Below the pieces are notes generated by a model that worked only from the letters and a program-made list of their open reading frames with translations, was not told where the DNA came from and ran no database searches. 64,000 bases of DNA, from positions 1,798,001 through 1,862,000 of the forward strand of contig CM065318.1 in NCBI GenBank assembly GCA_033032175.1. The letters are read 5' to 3'. Both the position numbers and the translations under genes were made by a program. Shown here piece by piece: positions 22,115 through 35,340 of the stretch (position 1 is the first letter of the stretch; the number at the start of each line of letters is the position of its first letter). This stretch comes from Saturnia japonica. Taxonomy: Eukaryota > Arthropoda > Insecta > Lepidoptera > Saturniidae.

Positions 22115-22565
22115 TTAATTTACCTTTGCCCCTAAATATAGTATGTCATCTGGGGCTTTAAATAGAAATCGTTTTATGTTTTCACCAGTAAATTTTTTCA
22201 ATTTTTTGCTTTTGAATCCGGTCGATTGTCGTTTAAGAAAAGTAGTCAAATTTCCATTATTTTTCAAGTTAATACCGTTTTTAACATGAACTGTACATTT
22301 AAGTATGGAATAAATTGCCCATAATGTAGATGGCCTTTTAGTTTTAGCAATCTCATTAAAATACGCCAAAAATACTGTTTTGGAGAAAAAGTTCACATTT
22401 TTCTCGTTTTTCCAAGTGATAAAATGTTCATATACTTTCATGTATTTTCTTTTAACTTTGCTGGAAGCCGGTTTTCCATTGCCAATTTGGCTTCTGATCT
22501 TAAATCTGGTGGAGTACAATCAAACTCCATTTCACTATCTGAACCGTTGGAACTAATTTTCATTA
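22115..22565 (-). pseudogene. Tyrosine-recombinase-like (Crypton-type) N-terminal coding remnant
   Basis: The minus strand reads an acidic N-terminus (KISSNGSDSEMEFDCTPPDL then RSEAKLAMENRLP). After a one-base frameshift near 22460 it continues SKVKRKYMKVYEHFITWKNE, then LAYFNEIAKTKRPSTLWAIY, LTTFLKRQSTGFKSKKLKKF and FLFKAPDDILYLGAK. This pattern is the SAM-like core-binding domain of a protein family common in arthropods that resembles phage integrases and Crypton transposases (recognised from memory). The catalytic R-H-R-Y domain is absent. The frame reaches an AAG|gtaaat donor-like site at about 22123 and then a stop. It is likely an inactive mobile-element or gene remnant nested in ric-3. 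Confidence 0.65.
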
Positions 22566-23194
22566 TTAAATTTATATTTATTATGTATGTAAATAACAAA
22601 TCAAGACGAATTTTCAGCTTTGCCGCCAATATTCTATTTATCATTTTTGCCGAAAGGCAAGAGCATTTATGGCTATACGACCATACGAACGCAATTTGTA
22701 CTAAGCAAAGAGACTTACTTTGGTATGCCAAGAATGATAAAAGAGATCCGATCAAAGAGTATTTAATAACCTCAGCACGCCGTTTCATACAACATTGCTG
22801 CAGCGTTGTAATGTTCCAAATTCAAAAAACTCTTCTGCAATGGGTTTGATTTTCTTTGTCAGTAAATTCAATACTTCGCGTGTGCTTTTTTCGAGAATAA
22901 TGACAATATTTCCATGCATGTTTGAGAAAAAGCAATTTGACAAACATTTAGAAAGTAAACTCATCCTATACAAGTGACCTCCCCAAAATCGGCGTATTGA
23001 AACATACAAAGAGGAGTTATTACTTTAACAGATACGTCTTTACTCTGATTATTTAGATATAACTTCGCTCTGAAAATAGGTAACGAAATTTACAAAATAG
23101 ATTACACACTTCCTTGAAGTGGTCTCGGGAAATGGACTTGTTCGAGATTGATTGATAAAATCTATACAATTAATATTTGTAATGTCAAAAAATA

Positions 23195-23605
23195 ACAGAT
23201 TTTTCGGTTTGTTTCGGGTAATCTCCGAAACGGTTGGACCGATTTTAGTGGAACTTTCACTGTCAGATAGCTGATGATATAAGGAGTAACTTAGGCTACT
23301 TTTGTTTTAGAAAAATAGTTAGGGTTACGCGCAAAAAAAAAAAACAAAAAATAAGTGGTGACGGTGATTCAATTCGGGCGCTTAAATGGCTTACGCTGAG
23401 TAAACCTTACTTAACTTAACTTAATTTACTGCATATATATAGATCTTAAATAGACCTACAAAAAAGTATATATATATCTTCTAAGGATCAACTACAATAA
23501 GCATTTTTGTCTATAAAATAGCCGGGAGCTGGGGTAGCACGCTTCGCGCGTGTGACTGATCGACGGCATTCTATAGTCCACGCAAGCGTAATTTCGGGCG
23601 CAGCC
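23195..23605 (+). repeat. Interspersed repeat family B copy
   Basis: Runs from 'gtaatctccgaaacggttgg' through 'ttcgggcgcttaaatggcttacgctgag' to 'atagtccacgcaagcg'. Confidence 0.7.
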
Positions 23606-24879
23606 AGTTGTTCATAATATAAAACGTGTGTGTTAAAAGTATACGTCTTTGGCGTAACAAAACAAATATAGCTCCAATAATTTTACGTTTTCTACGATTT
23701 CATTTATCACAATAAAACATAAAGAGATCGCGCATACATGAGAGTTTAAACATGTCTCATAATTTCACTCACGCAAAGGGTTAGCTAACTATCCGGTCCA
23801 GTCACACGCGCCTACTGCGAACAAACTAAATACGCAATTTGAGGTTCGTACCCGTAGATCAGGATAGCAATAATCCATATCCGCGAATCAACATTTTTAA
23901 ATATCCGATACATCCCTGCTTGTTATATTTTACGTATGTTCGTTCCACCGTAGCGCTTACACTACTCATCTGATTTTGATCAATGAAATGGCAATCGATT
24001 CGTTATTATGGGTCCAATGAAATAGCGTAATTTCAAAGTAAGTGAGTACAAAATCAATAATATCAATTAATAATAAAAAATTGAGTCTTGGATTTTATAT
24101 TTTTTTCCAATAGCATGTCAAATGAATGGATGGAAATTCTGAGTTCATAAATATATAAGTACAATACAAAATAATATACCAAGCAACAGAAAAATAATTT
24201 CATACTATAGATAACATAATTATTTAAGAATTTACGAATACTACTAGAGCTATCTATCGGCAGTTGTGAATATCAATCGAATAAAAGAACAGAATCACCA
24301 CTACAACACCTGTTTCGTATTTTCCGTAATCGGATTACAGTTTTTTTTTAACTTTTTCTTGTTAAAAAATATCACTTAGTAGCGAAATCCATATACTTCG
24401 ATATCAATGTCACAAACATAGCTTTTCTTAGAACTTACTATAAATACTGTTAGCCATAGTCGACATAGAAGAACCTCAGACGGCTTTTACAGTTTCACCG
24501 GGCTTGAGAAACACATCCGTTGCGACGCGAATGACGAAATATGAACTGTCGCATCTATATTATTCTAATATAATTAATCTATGACAGACTATGTTTAGGA
24601 GGCGTGTAGGCGATAAACATTGCTCATTCGCCCATCACAGTTCTGCAAACTAGTTACGTAACTTTAAAAGCGACTGATTATTTGTTAAATACTCATATAA
24701 TATAGTAAATATTTGTTTATTTACAATTAAAACAAATTTGATCAAGTAATTCATCAGGTATTTTATCCTTAAATAATAATAATCAGCCTCGTCAAGTTTG
24801 TTGCAGAGTCTTTTCCGAAAACTAGACAACTTGACAAGCTGAAGTGTCTTCTCTGTCCCCGGTTCACACTATTGCGGTT

Positions 24880-25125
24880 TATTAGATTAAACTTCAAAAA
24901 AAGGACGAGTTTCTCAATTCGAATGTTTTTTTTTTTAATGTTCAGCCATATAACATCTTTGTTTATATACCGATTTAGATTATTATTTTTTTGTTGGAAA
25001 GGGGATACCTCAAGGCTCAAGGGTGGCCATTTTAATTTCGTTGGCATTGAACTATCGACTTCGAAGATAAATCAGGGAACTCTTCAAAATAATTAGTTTT
25101 CTTTTGCGTTAAAAACTGTCTGTAC
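24880..25125 (+). repeat. Interspersed repeat family C copy
   Basis: Carries 'aacatctttgtttatatacc', 'gataccTCAAGG' and 'gacttcgaagataaatcagg'. Related pieces occur at 27955-28165, 29832-30035, 30735-30840 with 31455-31620, and 34745-34925, and reversed at 52905-53045. Confidence 0.6.
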
Positions 25126-25529
25126 CGGTTTGGCCTCATACCTTAAACATTCTAAAACGTTAATATTTATACGTTTTGTAAGTTAGTTTTCATTTTTTTT
25201 TGCTACTTTTGCGAATTGCTACTGCGACCGTTTGGTCTTTTTTTACCATACGCTGCTGCAAAATAAGCGTAACGGTTTCTTTTAACGCATTCGGGTTAAC
25301 CGTATATTGAGAATACATCCATACGTTTAAATACCTATACGTCACTGAAAACCGCATAAGTTAAACGTTTCGGTAAGCCGTAGTAGACAAAAGTTTTTGA
25401 TTTTGGTCTCAAAATTACTTTGCACTTTATTAGTTGGTGTTAAATACACTTTATGCTTTTAAACAGACTAGCTATGCTCTTTAATTCTTGCTACGGTCTT
25501 TAAAGTCCTAGCGTGAAGCTTAGTTTGGA

Positions 25530-26068
25530 AACGGACTATCTATACAAATAATAAAATTGAAGTGTCTGTTTGTAATGTCAAAATAATAGCTTTTTTACTA
25601 AATGCATATGAAAGTATATACGATACCTATAACAAAAAGCCCATTTTTTAAATTTTTGTCTGTCTTTAGTCTGTCTTTTTGTTCCGGGTAACCTCCGAAA
25701 TGGTTGGACCAATTTTGACGAGACTTTCACTGATAGATAGCTGATGATATAGGGAGTAACTAAGGTCAACTTTATTTTTAAAAAAGAATTAGGATTCCGC
25801 ACAAATAAAAAAACTGGTCATGGTGAATCAATTCGGGCGCTTAAATAGCTTTCGCTGAGTAAACCATAAGAGATATAGCAAATTAATGTACAAAACAATT
25901 GTAGACATTAAAAAGACCAACAAAAATGTCTGAGAGAGTATACGTCTATCTCCTAAGGAGCACCCACAATAAGCATTTTTGTCTTTAAAATAGCCGGGAG
26001 CTGGGGAGCAAGATTCGCGCGGGCATTCTGTAGTCCACGTGAGCGAAGCCACGGGCACAGCTAGTATA
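25530..26068 (+). repeat. Interspersed repeat family B, longest copy
   Basis: About 540 bp from 'tatacaaataataaaattga' to 'gaagccacgggcacagctag'. The end is the widespread lepidopteran signature (reverse complement 'ctagctgtgcccgtggcttc'). No coding frame longer than chance. Confidence 0.75.
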
Positions 26069-26261
26069 TTAATTTAAATAATGTAAAATCTTCATACAAG
26101 TGCAAAATGCGTCCGTGGCTAGACACACGCGCGGCCGCGTGTCACTGTTAACTATTTCTAGTTGCAGTGTGTCTAGGCCGAGTATTTAGGTCGCATGCTC
26201 TGCGGCTGTGGGTCGCATCGTCCAATGTCAGCGTATTTGTTTACCATTGTATTTAACAATG

Positions 26262-26755
26262 ACCGGGTTTATTTTTTTAAGTGAAAACTTCTTTAGTCAA
26301 TACTTCGAAACGCGATGAAACGAAAGAGCAACACTCCAAAGAGACAAGCACGTACATCTATATAGGATTTAACTTACGAGAGAATGAGATAGAATACATT
26401 ATACAGCGTTTACTATTATCTCGGTGTCTGTAGATACGTGAACATCGACGAAAAGTTGCCATTTTATCGGTTTTTTACCGGATACATTTCGGCGAGTGTG
26501 CGTTGGAATTGCACAACTTACTTCCCCATCCCCTTTCCACCATCGGACGACAAGAGACACGGCAAAGCGTCACCGATTTATGGTAGATATTCCACGCGCT
26601 CCATCGTAGACCACATCATCACTTACGATCAGGCAAGATAGTGGTCAAACGCAAGCCAGCATACGTAGTAACAAAAAAAAAAGAATACGTTTTTGTGTAC
26701 CTACGTATTACTTAGCCTTGAGAAAAGACGTCATAACCAGCGTGGTGTATTGTGC
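26262..26755 (+). repeat. Interspersed repeat family D copy (long form)
   Basis: Begins 'gtgaaaacttctttagtcaa', includes 'aacgcgatgaaacgaaagag' and 'gagaatgagatagaatacat', and ends 'cataaccagcgtggtgtatt'. A shorter copy at 45384-45615 lacks about 250 central bases. A fragment lies at 53527-53600. Confidence 0.65.
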
Positions 26756-26816
26756 TAACTGCACGCATGTTTTTTAAACAATCGTACAACCGTACAAAAT
26801 AACCGTACGCTACCAT

Positions 26817-27155
26817 CTAAGAACGGTGGGAGACCTTATAGGCTGATTTTACAGTCACGTTTGAAACCGCTCGTGCCGTAAGGGTCGCAGGCGCAAATCC
26901 GACAAATGTCTCCAGACACTCGTTTGATTGATGTGCGTCTGACCCGTGCTGTCGGTAAACCGCGCTCGTGTCGCCAGCGCTTCCTGGCCGCACACGGTCG
27001 GCACCCCTACTGCAGTCAAAGAGCTTCACATTACCACGCTGATTGGACGTGCCGCTAGTTGTCGTTTTACCACCCCAGTGACTACTTTTACACAGTTTGC
27101 GCTGGCCATCAACGGGTTTTAAGCACCGCTGGTCATAAACGTCACTATCACTCAA
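26817..27155 (-). other. GC-rich open frame of 112 codons, unrecognised
   Basis: A Ser/Gly/Arg-rich frame opens with M-S-D-S-D-V-Y and closes at 26817. The stretch is distinctly GC- and CpG-rich for this intron. I do not recognise the protein. It may be a non-coding repeat interior or a TE 5' region; it follows directly after repeat family D. Confidence 0.3.
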
Positions 27156-27314
27156 AATAAGCGTCGTAGATGAGAGGACGATGTTAAAAAATCAGGTGGT
27201 GTTACTTGGAGAAGACAAGCACAGAACCGCTTACTGTGGCAAAATCTAGGGAGGTCTATGCTGGAAACCAAGACAATCTTCTCGTACTGGTGTCAAATAA
27301 TTTATAAATACCTA

Positions 27315-27680
27315 CTAGCGGTCGCCCAATGATCGAAATTCGACCAGCGACTTTTTAATCATAGACTATTTTCTGTTTGACATTTGCAGTATGAACCTAA
27401 ACAAAGAATATTTATTATCTACATCACTTACTGTCACTTTTCGTTGAGTGACAATGTCAATATTTTGGGGGGTTTAAGTTCAATGGCACTGGTCGGGTTA
27501 GGATTCGCAGTATTAATTTATTTTATTTAATATATTAGTAACAGATATCATAGATAAATTTTACATTTCTGTACTCCTTCTCCATATAAACTTTAACCAT
27601 ACCAAATCTCACAGCCACCGCACGCAATACGCTTAAAAAGGTACCGAAAGCTTTTGCTTCACGTATTAATATATAGATAT
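27315..27680 (+). repeat. Interspersed repeat family A, copy 2
   Basis: Starts 'ctagcggtcgcccaatgatc' and ends 'cacgtattaatatatagata'. Confidence 0.75.
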
Positions 27681-28350
27681 ATTGTATAATTCATAGACTA
27701 TGTATGATTGTTAAATAAAGGCTATTTATTATAAAAATCAGCCTTAGACGAACACGTAGGCACAGCTATTATCTTTATCCCAGCTAGAGAGTAAACAAGT
27801 AAGTTAGCAAAGTGTGAAGCATTTATGTTTCACTGGCAGCGTGTACGGTCACCGTGTCGAATCTCTACGTGTTCCTGGGCTTTCGGTAAAGGAAATCATC
27901 ATGATTTTTATGTATAATATCAGTACAGAACTCTATTCTATAATAAAGCGTTTTTTTTAATAGACTTCGACAAAACACGGGAGAGGTTACTGAATTCGAT
28001 TGTGTATATTTTTAATAATTATTTTTTTGTTTGGTTAGGGGATACCTCAAGGGTGGGCCCCTATTTTAATTTCATGGGCATTGGACCTTCAACTGCCAAG
28101 ATACACCAGGGAACTCTTCAACATCGTTGATGTTGGCTTTCTTTTTTGTTCAAACTTGTTTTGTGACCATTTCCTATGGCCGGCGCCGATGTAAGATGAA
28201 CGTGTCTCTTCTACATTATAATAAATCTGTATTGTGCTGTATTTTAGACAAGGACCAAGTATCTAAGGAGTAAAAGAAAAAAAATCTATCCAGTAGTTTT
28301 TTCGTGATGCACGCACAATGACAAAGTTCAATAATTTTATTTATATAGAT

Positions 28351-28815
28351 AGACTAGCTGTGCCCGCGGCTTCGCTCACGTGGACTACAGAATGCCCGCG
28401 CGAATCTTAATCCCCCGCTCCTAGCTGACTTTTTTGTCTACAATTGTGTAGTACATTAATTTGTTATAGGTATCTCTGGTTTACTCAGCGTAAGCCATTT
28501 AAGCGCCCGAATTGATTCACCATGACCAGTTAATTTTAATTTGGGTAAATCCCTAATTCTGTTTCTAAAATACTCAAAAGTAGCCTAAGTTACTCCCTAT
28601 AAAATCAGCTATTTTTCAGTGAAAGTCTCGTCGAAATCGGTCCAACCGTTTCGGAGATTACCCGGAACAAACACACAGACAGACAGATAAAAAAAAATTA
28701 AATTGTTTTTTTTGTTATAGGTATCGTAAGATATACTTTCGTATGCATTTATTACAACGCTATTATTTTGACATTACAAACAGACACTTCAATTTTATTA
28801 ATTATATAGATTGAT
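28351..28815 (-). repeat. Interspersed repeat family B, reverse copy
   Basis: Starts 'agactagctgtgcccgcggc' and runs backward through the family to 'cttcaattttattaattata'. It is inverted relative to the 25530-26068 copy 2.3 kb away. Confidence 0.75.
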
Positions 28816-31014
28816 AATTAGAGTATTATTGTATATATTCCTCCCATTTATGATAAAACTAAACATAATTTTAATTGAAGATCTCATGTACATGTTTACA
28901 GCATCACGAATACCCGAAAATAATGAGTATGACATCATGCCCGTAACAGATCGTTCCTTCTCGAATGGGCCTTAAGGAAAGCGCGACGAGCGAGTTTTTT
29001 TTTTATACTAGACTAGCGGTGCCCCGCGGCTCCGCACGCATTTGTTACGTAGCAATAATAAATATTTTCATCCCGAAATTACTAACCAGAAATAATTAAT
29101 CTATGCCAATTATGTAATTAATATTATTAACAATAATATATAAAGTTTATTATTTGAGAAATTACATATACATCCCGTGTACAAAATCACATTAAAATCC
29201 AATGACGTTTTATAAATAGACGCGTTATACTCTCATTATAAGCAATATGAAAACGTTACAAATTTTGTTATCAGCATGTTGAAACAAAAGAGATAGGAAA
29301 TCATAGCGTAAGGCGGAAACTCTGTTGTCAAAAAAAGATAAAAGTTTCTTCTCGCTCACGCCGGTATCAAGTCGAAATTGATATGAGGTCAATAAAATTG
29401 CCCACCATTCACGATGGCATGTAAAGAGCGTCAATGCCATAAGTACTTGTAAAATATCATTGTAAAATCGGTTCAAATGAATTTTACACCATTTCTAAAA
29501 GCATTATTGGCAATTCTTTTAACCTATCAATTATGGAATTACTTATACTTCTCGTGTACAAAAATTGACATGACGCGTCTTTAAATTTTCACTCTCAAGC
29601 ATTCTCCAATTATCGAATTGCCGCCTGAAGGTGGCCTTGCACGTTCCGTGATGTTGCCGGATGGATGCGGCGACGTACCATGGGAAGAGTGTCGACTGTA
29701 GAAGCGCGGGCAAGTCCGTACGTAGCCTTAATGTGCGATGCGTGGCTGTCCGTGGTCGTCGCCCGTACGCGAGAAACCGCAATATCGCATAAAAATACTA
29801 TTTCAAACGTAATACAACCAATATTACATTTTTTAATCGACTTCAACAAAAGACATGAGATTACTGAATTCGAATGTACATTTTTTTTAAGGATGTTCAA
29901 GCATAACTTCTTTGTTTATGAACCGATTTGGATGATTCTTCACTGATATTGTACCATCAACTTCGAAGATAAACAAAGAAACTCATCAAAATGATTAAAG
30001 TTAGTTTTCTCGTTTGTTAAAAATTGTCTTGTTGTTGATAATCTTTAATGTTATCACTTGCACCACGTCATAACAGCAGTGTTGCTCGCAACTCGACCGG
30101 AGAGACCGGCAACTACACCAAGTAGGACAATAATACACGTTTAGTTATGTACGTTTACTTTAAAATTACTTCATGGTGTATGCTCGCTGTGTATAGCTCT
30201 TTACAAACCGAATTGTGTCAAGAGATGTTTATCTGAGGAGTCATAAAAAATTCATGACTTCAAAATACATTGCGTTTTGACGACGACTTTGATTCCGATT
30301 TATGTGCTACTAGCAACCGCCCGCTATTTATTTACACTCGCTAATTAAAATATCTAATACCTACTATTAAATAAGCAAATCTTTTGTATATACATACGTA
30401 ATTGGTTTTACTTTCCATTTACCCAGATAGGTGATTTTTTTATGGCTTGTGTTTAACTGATACCCAGATATAGTAAAATATAATCTCAAAACATACTGTA
30501 TACTACCAAACATAGTAAATAATCAACAAAATTTTAATATTATTAGTACACATCTGGTGCTCGCTGTCACCCGCTGTTTCTTATTAAACCTAACCGAACC
30601 CAGCCAAATCGTTTGATAGGTTTTAAAAGCGCATTAATTCACTCGCTAAGATATGATGACCATTTACTATTTTAGGCAGTACAAAGTACTTTTTCAAAAT
30701 ATTATTTGTTGTCATAACATTTAATCTCTTTTTGAACCTACTTCCAAAAAAGGGGAGATTATTAATCAGAATGTATATACAATATATATATATTTTATGG
30801 ATGTTCAGTCGTAACTTATTTGTTTATACACTGATTTAGATGTGTTCGAGATAACCACGACCAGCAAAACGGGAAACTTGTGCTGGGCCCTAAAGAAAAC
30901 AACCTGTTCGCGAGTCGTGGTTAACCTATAGTGAAGCTGTGATACACAGCAAACGGTGCCTTTTCAAAATGCCACAAGCTTACCCCTCGACTCGGCGAAT
31001 CCTAGACACGAATC

Positions 31015-31350
31015 CCCTATACGTAGGCCATGTAAAGTGGTGTATATACAGTGAATCTGTGTGTAAGTGGGTGTGTAGGTCTAACGAGGATGACTGACGT
31101 ACCTTACTTGTCACTTCCGACAGCAACAACAGTTTATCAGACCATCACGGATATAGCAACTCCAAAATCACACAACGCACACATTTATATTCTTCTAAAT
31201 TTATACAGTACAATCAATATCACAGTTACGTGGACTGCTGTCCCAAAGAATCTCCAAGTAAACACTCAAAATTACAAAAAAAGGGTTCCATCAAGACCCC
31301 CCCCCCCCTCCCGCGTCACGGTAGATTTGCAATTCTATTCAATTAAACTA
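31015..31350 (+). repeat. Interspersed repeat, partner of 46155-46440
   Basis: Shares 'ccatgtaaagtg-tgta', 'gtgtgtaagtggg' and 'aaagaatctccaa' with 46155-46440. Contains a run of about ten C at 31300-31310. Confidence 0.5.
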
Positions 31351-32894
31351 TCGAACTTACGCGGGCCGTACAAATTTTTAGTTCTATCTCTTTTTATAAG
31401 AAAAATTATTAACAAACGGAAAACAATACAAAGCGCATGACTTCACCTACCAATAATTAAATTTCCAACAAGATGATTCTTTTTCGTTGTAAAGGAGATA
31501 TCAAGGGGGTCCCGTTTTAATTTCATTTGTATTGGACCTTCACCTTCGAAGATACGCCAGGGAACTCTCAAAATAAATTAAATTAGTTTTATTCTTTGTT
31601 AAAAATTGTCTTGTTTTATAACCCAGCGGAACAGGTGCCATGAGCTAGTATTTCTATGATAATGTTGTATCAATGTAAACGTACGGTTAAATTCATTGCA
31701 TGGCCCAAGACACGTCTAGTGGCAAACTTCATAATCTCAAACTTACGTGAACGGTAAAGGGTTCCGTAGCTTAGTTTTGATATTAATTAATACAGATTAT
31801 TTTAAACACAATAGTTAGTGAGCGAAAAAACCGTTTGAGATGCTCTGCGGAAATGTAGGCGATCCTACATTTTTGTTACAGTTCTGAAGGCGAAGAATTT
31901 CAAAGATATTAAATTTCCAAATTTTTATTGTTAGCCTTCAGTTTTATAGTTTTTGCAGGAAAAAATCAATTAATAATGATAAGAATATAAGATAAACTTT
32001 TTTAAGTAGAGTCATGGCTTCCACAGAACGTCTCAAACGTAACTTAATAGTGTAAAAATCTTTATTATATTACAGTATGCACTCATTTATGTAAATACTA
32101 AAGTCAGTTAATAATAAATTAAGGGTTCTTGTACACTCATTTGTAGTCTGTGGTTTTATATTTCCGTCATAAGGCCGTAATAGACTTTTTGTGATATTCA
32201 AAATTATGCCAGGAAGGCACATGAAATTACCTATTTCTCAACAAACACAAACACGATTGAGTGTAAAAACGCCTTAATAGAAATTTCCAGAGCAGCGAAG
32301 CTGGTTTTCTATGTATTAGTTGAAAAATCAGATGTTCACCATGGGTGATAGTTTAAAAAAAAATCATGTAAATTAATGAATAATTTATTGCAGTTTATGT
32401 TGTAAACTGGCGAGCGGTTTTCTGAGATAAAAATGTTACCTACTATTGAATTACTACCAATAGTACAAGTTGTAAAAAAATGACCGAAGTAGGTACTTTA
32501 AATAAGTATTTGTATTATTTTTCTCAGATACTTTTCTAAAAACGCTCCAAATAAAACATTATATATATATATATATATATAATTTAAATTCTTAAAAATA
32601 TTACTTACTAGCAATGGCATTTTTAAGAATATATGTGGCACCAGGCAGACGATGGATACCTACTTAATATATCAGTATTCATAAATCAATGCCAGTTATA
32701 CCAACAAAATTAACAGAACCGATTAAATTACCGGCTGGTGAGCAAAACATTTATAAAAAACAAAGAAGATTATCAACCTCATAATACCAGGATCAATAAA
32801 ATCAACACCCATATTACCAGGAGCTTCGATATGAACATTACTGTTCGATGGATACTGTTGTAATTGACGATTCTGTTGGCGGTTATCTGGCTAT

Positions 32895-33060
32895 TTTGTT
32901 TTATTATTACCCGATTGCGAAAAAGGAGGGTTATGTTTTACGAGAGTTCGTTGGCACGCTCTGTAGGCCTACACGGCTTGATGGATTTTAGCGTACGAGG
33001 TGTCGTTAGATTCGTCTTAATTGTGGGAGTGACATAAGCTGAGTAGTATTTAAGAACGAC
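32895..33060 (-). repeat. Interspersed repeat, partner of 3595-3770
   Basis: Reverse complement of the 3595-3770 repeat, including 'gcgaaaaaggagggttatg'. Confidence 0.6.
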
Positions 33061-33214
33061 GTGTAAGAATTAAATAAAAATCAAAAATAGAAAAATATTT
33101 TCGTTTAAATATTTTGTTGCACTCGGGTTTTTTTTTTCCAATTTAATAATTGTGTAATAACGTATTAGTTTTTTACTTTATATTTAGTATTATTAGATTT
33201 ATTTGATCCCAAGG

Positions 33215-33362
33215 AGGTTTGGTCAGGCAGACGACCGATCGTAAAAAAAGCCAAATCTAAATAGACAAAATGTTAGAAATTATTGATCCGGCATGTGTAG
33301 GAACTAGAAGAAAAAATATGCCGACCCTACTTGGAGTAGGCTAAGGGGCAAGAAGAAGAGAA
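33215..33362 (+). repeat. LINE 3' tail with GAAGAA end
   Basis: 'atatgccgaccctacttgga' followed by 'gggcaagaagaagag' is a 3' terminus of lepidopteran LINE type. Only the tail is present. Confidence 0.5.
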
Positions 33363-33544
33363 TTTAAATTCCTGAATAGACATTTTGTTGAATCTTATAA
33401 GAGGTAAGAGGTAAAGCAGTTGAGAACCAACACCTATGGTTTCCACCCGATCTACTTTGGCCCAAGCGTCTCACGGCGGCTATCGCAAACGCATCAACTG
33501 ACCTTAATATCCAGTTCATAGTACACTGATAGCGGAGATCGTAC

Positions 33545-33669
33545 CCTGACGTGTGGTGGCATGGCGACGGTCCTGCTTGGTGCTGCAGTCCCCGGAGGAA
33601 TGGCCCGACCGCGCTCCCGGAGCGCTGGATGCTGCCCAGAACGGATCAGTGGACGCTCTTGTTTCACCG
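33545..33669 (-). CDS. ric-3: ric-3 exon B, basic/proline-rich linker
   Basis: The acceptor is CTTGTATGCAG before CGGTGAAACAAG and the donor is GTCAGG|gtacga. Two bases complete a shared codon (Ala after exon 1, Thr after exon A). It then encodes VKQERPLIRSGQHPALRERG, RAIPPG and further Pro/Ala/Arg residues to MPPHVR. Phase is 1 in and 0 out, joining exon C's PPPIPG in frame. HPALRERGRAIPP is a stretch I associate with arthropod RIC-3 (recollection). It lies between the two membrane segments. Confidence 0.82.
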
Positions 33670-33848
33670 CTGCATACAAGAAAATGAACATTTACAACGT
33701 TTATTGAATTTCGTATGGAATTTACACTCGACCACCACATAATAGATATGTCCAGTCGGGTGCTCGTAATTCCCTAATCTTTTTGAATATCGTTTAAATC
33801 GTTAGTCATAGCCTAGTCAAAAACAAGGTAAATTGAAAATTTAATAAA

Positions 33849-34220
33849 CCTCCGAAACATGTAACCTATTCATTGAGACCATTCCAATGAGCTCAAACAC
33901 GATATCTCTGCTGTAAATTGGTGAGGAGTTAGGTATCCTTCAGATTCTAGATGACGCTGCAGCGTAAGGTCAAGGTTTTTCTAATATCATTGAAGTAACA
34001 GAATGCCAAATATCGACTCAATCAGACCTGTTGAAGACGCTCACATCTATTTATCAATTAGAAAAGAGCTGGTGACTTTGAAACGGCTGAACCGATTTTG
34101 ATGAAATATGTCTAAGAACTTCCTACCAAATAAAAAATAAACCGTATCCTTATCGGTCCACCCGTTTAAGACCTACGGCGTCACACCAAACTTATAACAC
34201 TTTTTTTTTTGTGTCGGGGG
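33849..34220 (-). mobile_element. MITE-like element with CCCCCGACAC termini, copy 3
   Basis: Reverse orientation: the right end on plus is TTTGTGTCGGGGG and the left end is CCTCCGAAAC. The interior matches copies 1 and 2. Confidence 0.7.
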
Positions 34221-34429
34221 TAAAAAAAGTATTATCTACACACAATAAGTACGCAGATAAAGGAGTTATACTTTTTTGGGGAAACAAAAAACCATATATT
34301 ACTCTGCAAATTTTATTCGGCGTGCCAATAACGTGATGAAGTTAGCCATGAATGATAATGGGTAACGTAATTTCATTTTAATATTTTTTATTGAATAAAT
34401 ATAATTTAACGATGCATTATACTATGTTT

Positions 34430-34620
34430 TTATGGCCTCCCATTCAGGAAGACTATAGGCTATCTAACATCACGCTACGAGCCTTAGTAACAGCGTATTA
34501 ACCGTGAAAGCCAAGCAATATAATAAGCTAAATACGTTAGGCTGAACGGGTGCGTTGGTTGCGACGCGGTGGGGAGTCGATAGAATAAATTTGACACAGG
34601 TAAAACCGTGCGAAACTGCT
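34430..34620 (+). repeat. Interspersed repeat family E copy
   Basis: 'ggctatctaacatcacgctacgag' and 'acgcggtggggagtcgatagaa'. Related copies at 55125-55290, 60775-60905 and 63640-63895. Confidence 0.55.
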
Positions 34621-35079
34621 AGTTTTTATATAATAAGAACAATGTCAGCCTTTAAATGTCCCACTGTTGGGCAAAGGCCTATACCTAAAGGAAAGGAAGG
34701 GCGTAAACACCACGCAAGCCAGCCCGCGGCCTGTTGGCGATTTCAAACACCGAGAAATTTATTGACTTTCAGCCATAAATTCTTTGTTTATAAACGGAAT
34801 TGGAGATGGTTCTTTTTTCATTGGATACCTCAAGGTCTATCCCATTTTAATGTCATTTCGACTTCGAAGATACACTGGAGAACTTCTTAAAAACATTGAA
34901 GTAATGGTTTTCCTTTTTGTTAATTCGTGGATATAGTGGTCATTTTAAGAACATTTCTCAAGCGTTCAGGTTTCCCACGATGTTTTCCTTCACCGTCAGC
35001 CGATAGTGTCTCCCAATTTGAATTAGTAACTGTACGCTTATACCGAAACATATTATACGCTTATTCATAAACAATAAGT

Positions 35080-35340
35080 ATTATCTACATCACTTGTTGT
35101 CACTTTTCGTTGAGTGACAATGTGAATATTTTGGGGGTCTAAGTTCAGTGGCACTAGTCAGGTTAGGAATCGCAGTATTAATTAATTTAATTTAATATAT
35201 TAGTAACAGATATTATAGATGAATATTAGCTTTTTGCTCTCCTCCATATAAATTTTAACCATGCCAAATCTCAGTCTTCCGTGCACGCAATACGCTTAAA
35301 AAGGTACCGCAACCTATTGCTTCACGTAATAATATATAGA
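35080..35340 (+). repeat. Interspersed repeat family A, copy 3 (5'-truncated)
   Basis: Begins at the 'gtcacttttcgttgagtgac' block and runs to 'cacgtaataatatatagatt'. Confidence 0.7.

Noticed and set aside
31300..31311. C-run as a G-quadruplex site
   Set aside because: A single uninterrupted C tract inside a repeat; no spaced G-tracts to support a quadruplex.
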